Shown here one piece after another: positions 4,605-6,079 of a DNA stretch of 6,079 nt (its first letter is position 1; every line of letters starts with the position of its first letter). Source of the stretch: an uncultured Porphyromonas sp. (lineage in GTDB: Bacteria; Bacteroidota; Bacteroidia; Bacteroidales; Porphyromonadaceae); assembly GCA_946997275.1 (NCBI GenBank), contig CAMPUN010000081.1, positions 1 through 6,079 on the forward strand, given 5' to 3'. The notes below the pieces were generated by a model. It had not been told where the DNA came from, ran no database searches, and worked only from the letters and a program-made list of their open reading frames with translations. Position numbers and translations under genes: made by a program.

Positions 4605-6079
4605 ATGCGACATCTCACTAAGCTCGTCTTACTTATCATTACCCTTGCATTTGTTGCTTGTCTAAATGCTCAAGTCAATTCCCAGGAGCCCTTTACACAA
4701 GAGGTACGCGGAGAGGTCATCTCCGCAGTACCTGATGACACGATCGTTGGAGCTTCGATCGTATTAGTCGGTAGTGATCCACTCGTAGGGACAACGACGG
4801 GCTCGGATCAGAAGTTCTCTCTACGGCTACCTGTAGGGCGTAGCTCCCTGCAGATTAGTTGTGTAGGTTATGAGTCTCAGGAGGTAGATCTCCTCGTTGT
4901 CGCAGGCAAGCAGAGCGTGCTGCATATAACCTTGACTCCGTCAGATACTAAGCTTGATGCTGTGGTTGTGACCGCTCCGTATGACAAGAGTACTCCTACG
5001 AATAGGCTCAGCCTAGCTGGAGCGCGTAGCTTTAGCGTTGATGAGGCGTATCGCTTTGCCGCTTCCCTGGGCGACCCTGCTCGTATGGTGCGTAGCTTCG
5101 CTGGTATCATGCCCGTCAACGACTCTCGCAACGATATCATCATACGAGGTAATTCACCCGCTGGGGTGCAGTGGATCCTAGATGGTATCGAGATTAGCAA
5201 TCCCAATCACTTCAATACAGGTGTCGGTATGACTGGAGGTCAGGTAAGCTATCTAAATACCAATCTGCTGACCAACTCGGACTTTCACCTGAGTGCTTGG
5301 CCAGCCCCTTATGGCAATGCGCTCTCGGGCATCTTTGACTTGCGTCTACGCCGTGGCAATCTTGAGCGACATGAGTTTTGGCTACAGTCAGGCTTCGGGG
5401 GACTAGAGCTAGGGGCTGAGGGGTACCTGCGCAAGGGGAGTCAATCGTCTTACCTTGCTTCTTATCGCTACTCTGTCCCTGACATAGTGCATGCTTTAGG
5501 ATTTAAGATGCCAGTGGTACCACGCTATCAAGACTTCACAACAAAGCTCCACTTCGACCTAGGACATGGGCATACGCTCTCTTTCATCGGGTTATTTAGC
5601 AAGAGCCACATACACTTTGCCACAAACGAGCTGGGAGACAATTTTGAATATGCCGACTACGACTTTAGTAAGCTCACCTTCGCACAGCGAGTAGCGGTCA
5701 ATTCGACAGCCTACATCGCAGGGCTGACACACAGCGTACAGTTTTCCTCCCGTACGTCACTCCGTACGCAGCTCTCCTTCGTGCGCTCTGATACCAGCAT
5801 GCCTGTTGATACGATGAACCTCCGAGGAGGCAAGCAGGACCCTCAGTGGCATCTCATGTGGTCGGAGGCTGCACAGGAGAATAGGTGGACCCTACACTCT
5901 GATCTTACATGGCATCCTACTCGGGAGGGCTTGCTCGTGGCGGGAGTCAGAGGTGATCTCTTTGATGCGCGCTACTTGGAGCAGACGGCTGATAGTACGT
6001 TTGCTCAAGGCGTGCGGACGATTGCTGAGGAGAGTCCGCTCTATGGCTTGATCCGAGCCTATGGACAGTATCGTCATCG
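4605..6079 (+). CDS. TonB-dependent outer-membrane receptor, 3' end beyond the window
   Basis: The frame is open for 491 codons from the ATG at 4605 and runs off the right edge without a stop, so the protein is partial. It begins with a basic, then hydrophobic signal peptide (MRHLTKLVLLIITLAF), with a probable cut after the alanine near residue 22. Residues about 33-112 look like a carboxypeptidase-regulatory-like beta-sandwich domain (GEVISA, GASIVLVGSD, SCVGYESQEV), common on Bacteroidota receptors. A TonB-box-like KLDAVVVTA follows at 116-124. The plug domain spans about 140-250 and has the strong motif DIIIRGNSPAGVQWILDGIE (177-196) followed by ISNPNHF. Beta-barrel strands follow from about 255. 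In this family the receptor imports a ligand across the outer membrane with TonB-ExbBD energy. The substrate cannot be told; no SusD partner is visible, so it is not clearly a SusC. The start is fixed by an in-frame TGA at 4581 with no other ATG between. Confidence 0.9.
   Translation, partial: MRHLTKLVLLIITLAFVACLNAQVNSQEPFTQEVRGEVISAVPDDTIVGASIVLVGSDPLVGTTTGSDQKFSLRLPVGRSSLQISCVGYESQEVDLLVVAGKQSVLHITLTPSDTKLDAVVVTAPYDKSTPTNRLSLAGARSFSVDEAYRFAASLGDPARMVRSFAGIMPVNDSRNDIIIRGNSPAGVQWILDGIEISNPNHFNTGVGMTGGQVSYLNTNLLTNSDFHLSAWPAPYGNALSGIFDLRLRRGNLERHEFWLQSGFGGLELGAEGYLRKGSQSSYLASYRYSVPDIVHALGFKMPVVPRYQDFTTKLHFDLGHGHTLSFIGLFSKSHIHFATNELGDNFEYADYDFSKLTFAQRVAVNSTAYIAGLTHSVQFSSRTSLRTQLSFVRSDTSMPVDTMNLRGGKQDPQWHLMWSEAAQENRWTLHSDLTWHPTREGLLVAGVRGDLFDARYLEQTADSTFAQGVRTIAEESPLYGLIRAYGQYRH

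Noticed and set aside
4605..4680. Lipoprotein signal (FVAC) at the start of the receptor
   Set aside because: The residue three before the cysteine is Phe rather than Leu, Val or Ile, and TonB-dependent receptors are barrel proteins cut by signal peptidase I. LNA followed by Gln is the better site.
4877..5206. 109-codon minus-strand open frame
   Set aside because: It is antisense to the carboxypeptidase-like and plug domains of the TonB-dependent receptor, which are clearly coding on the plus strand.

Overview
The window looks like a chromosomal segment from a member of the Bacteroidota, most likely Porphyromonadaceae or a close relative. The evidence is a TonB-dependent receptor with the Bacteroidota-style N-terminal carboxypeptidase-regulatory-like domain, promoters matching the Bacteroidota -7 element TAnnTTTG, start codons without Shine-Dalgarno sequences, and about 50-60 % GC in hand-counted samples. 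The genus is an inference and was not tested by a search.

Layout: bases 1-164 are non-coding or unassigned and hold two hairpins, a 9-bp tandem repeat and a spaced inverted repeat. Three genes then lie on the minus strand. Read in their own direction they are gcvT (4326-3235, glycine-cleavage T protein), a strong bidirectional terminator hairpin (3198-3153), a fused DUF262-DUF1524 (GmrSD-type) protein (3111-904), and a ComB-family 2-phosphosulfolactate phosphatase (887-165). The last two are only 16 bp apart and are probably co-transcribed. The longest open frame of the GmrSD-type gene begins at a GTG at 3165, inside the terminator stem; the ATG at 3111 is the better start. On the plus strand a TonB-dependent receptor starts at 4605 and runs off the right edge without a stop codon. 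The region 4327-4604 between gcvT and the receptor is a divergent promoter region. It has one TAnnTTTG element facing each way and two related 13-bp palindromes whose centres are 84 bp apart.

How the genes work together: there is no obvious shared pathway. gcvT belongs to one-carbon and glycine metabolism, comB to sulfonate metabolism, the GmrSD-type protein to defence against modified foreign DNA, and the receptor to outer-membrane uptake. The GmrSD-type gene looks like an accessory cargo gene lodged between housekeeping genes, with no neighbouring defence gene in view. I found no tRNA, rRNA, CRISPR array, insertion sequence or recognisable riboswitch. I do not see a clearly undescribed multi-gene system. 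The best leads are the solitary GmrSD-type protein with its uncharacterised C-terminal domain, the paired palindromes, and the inverted-repeat-rich left edge.
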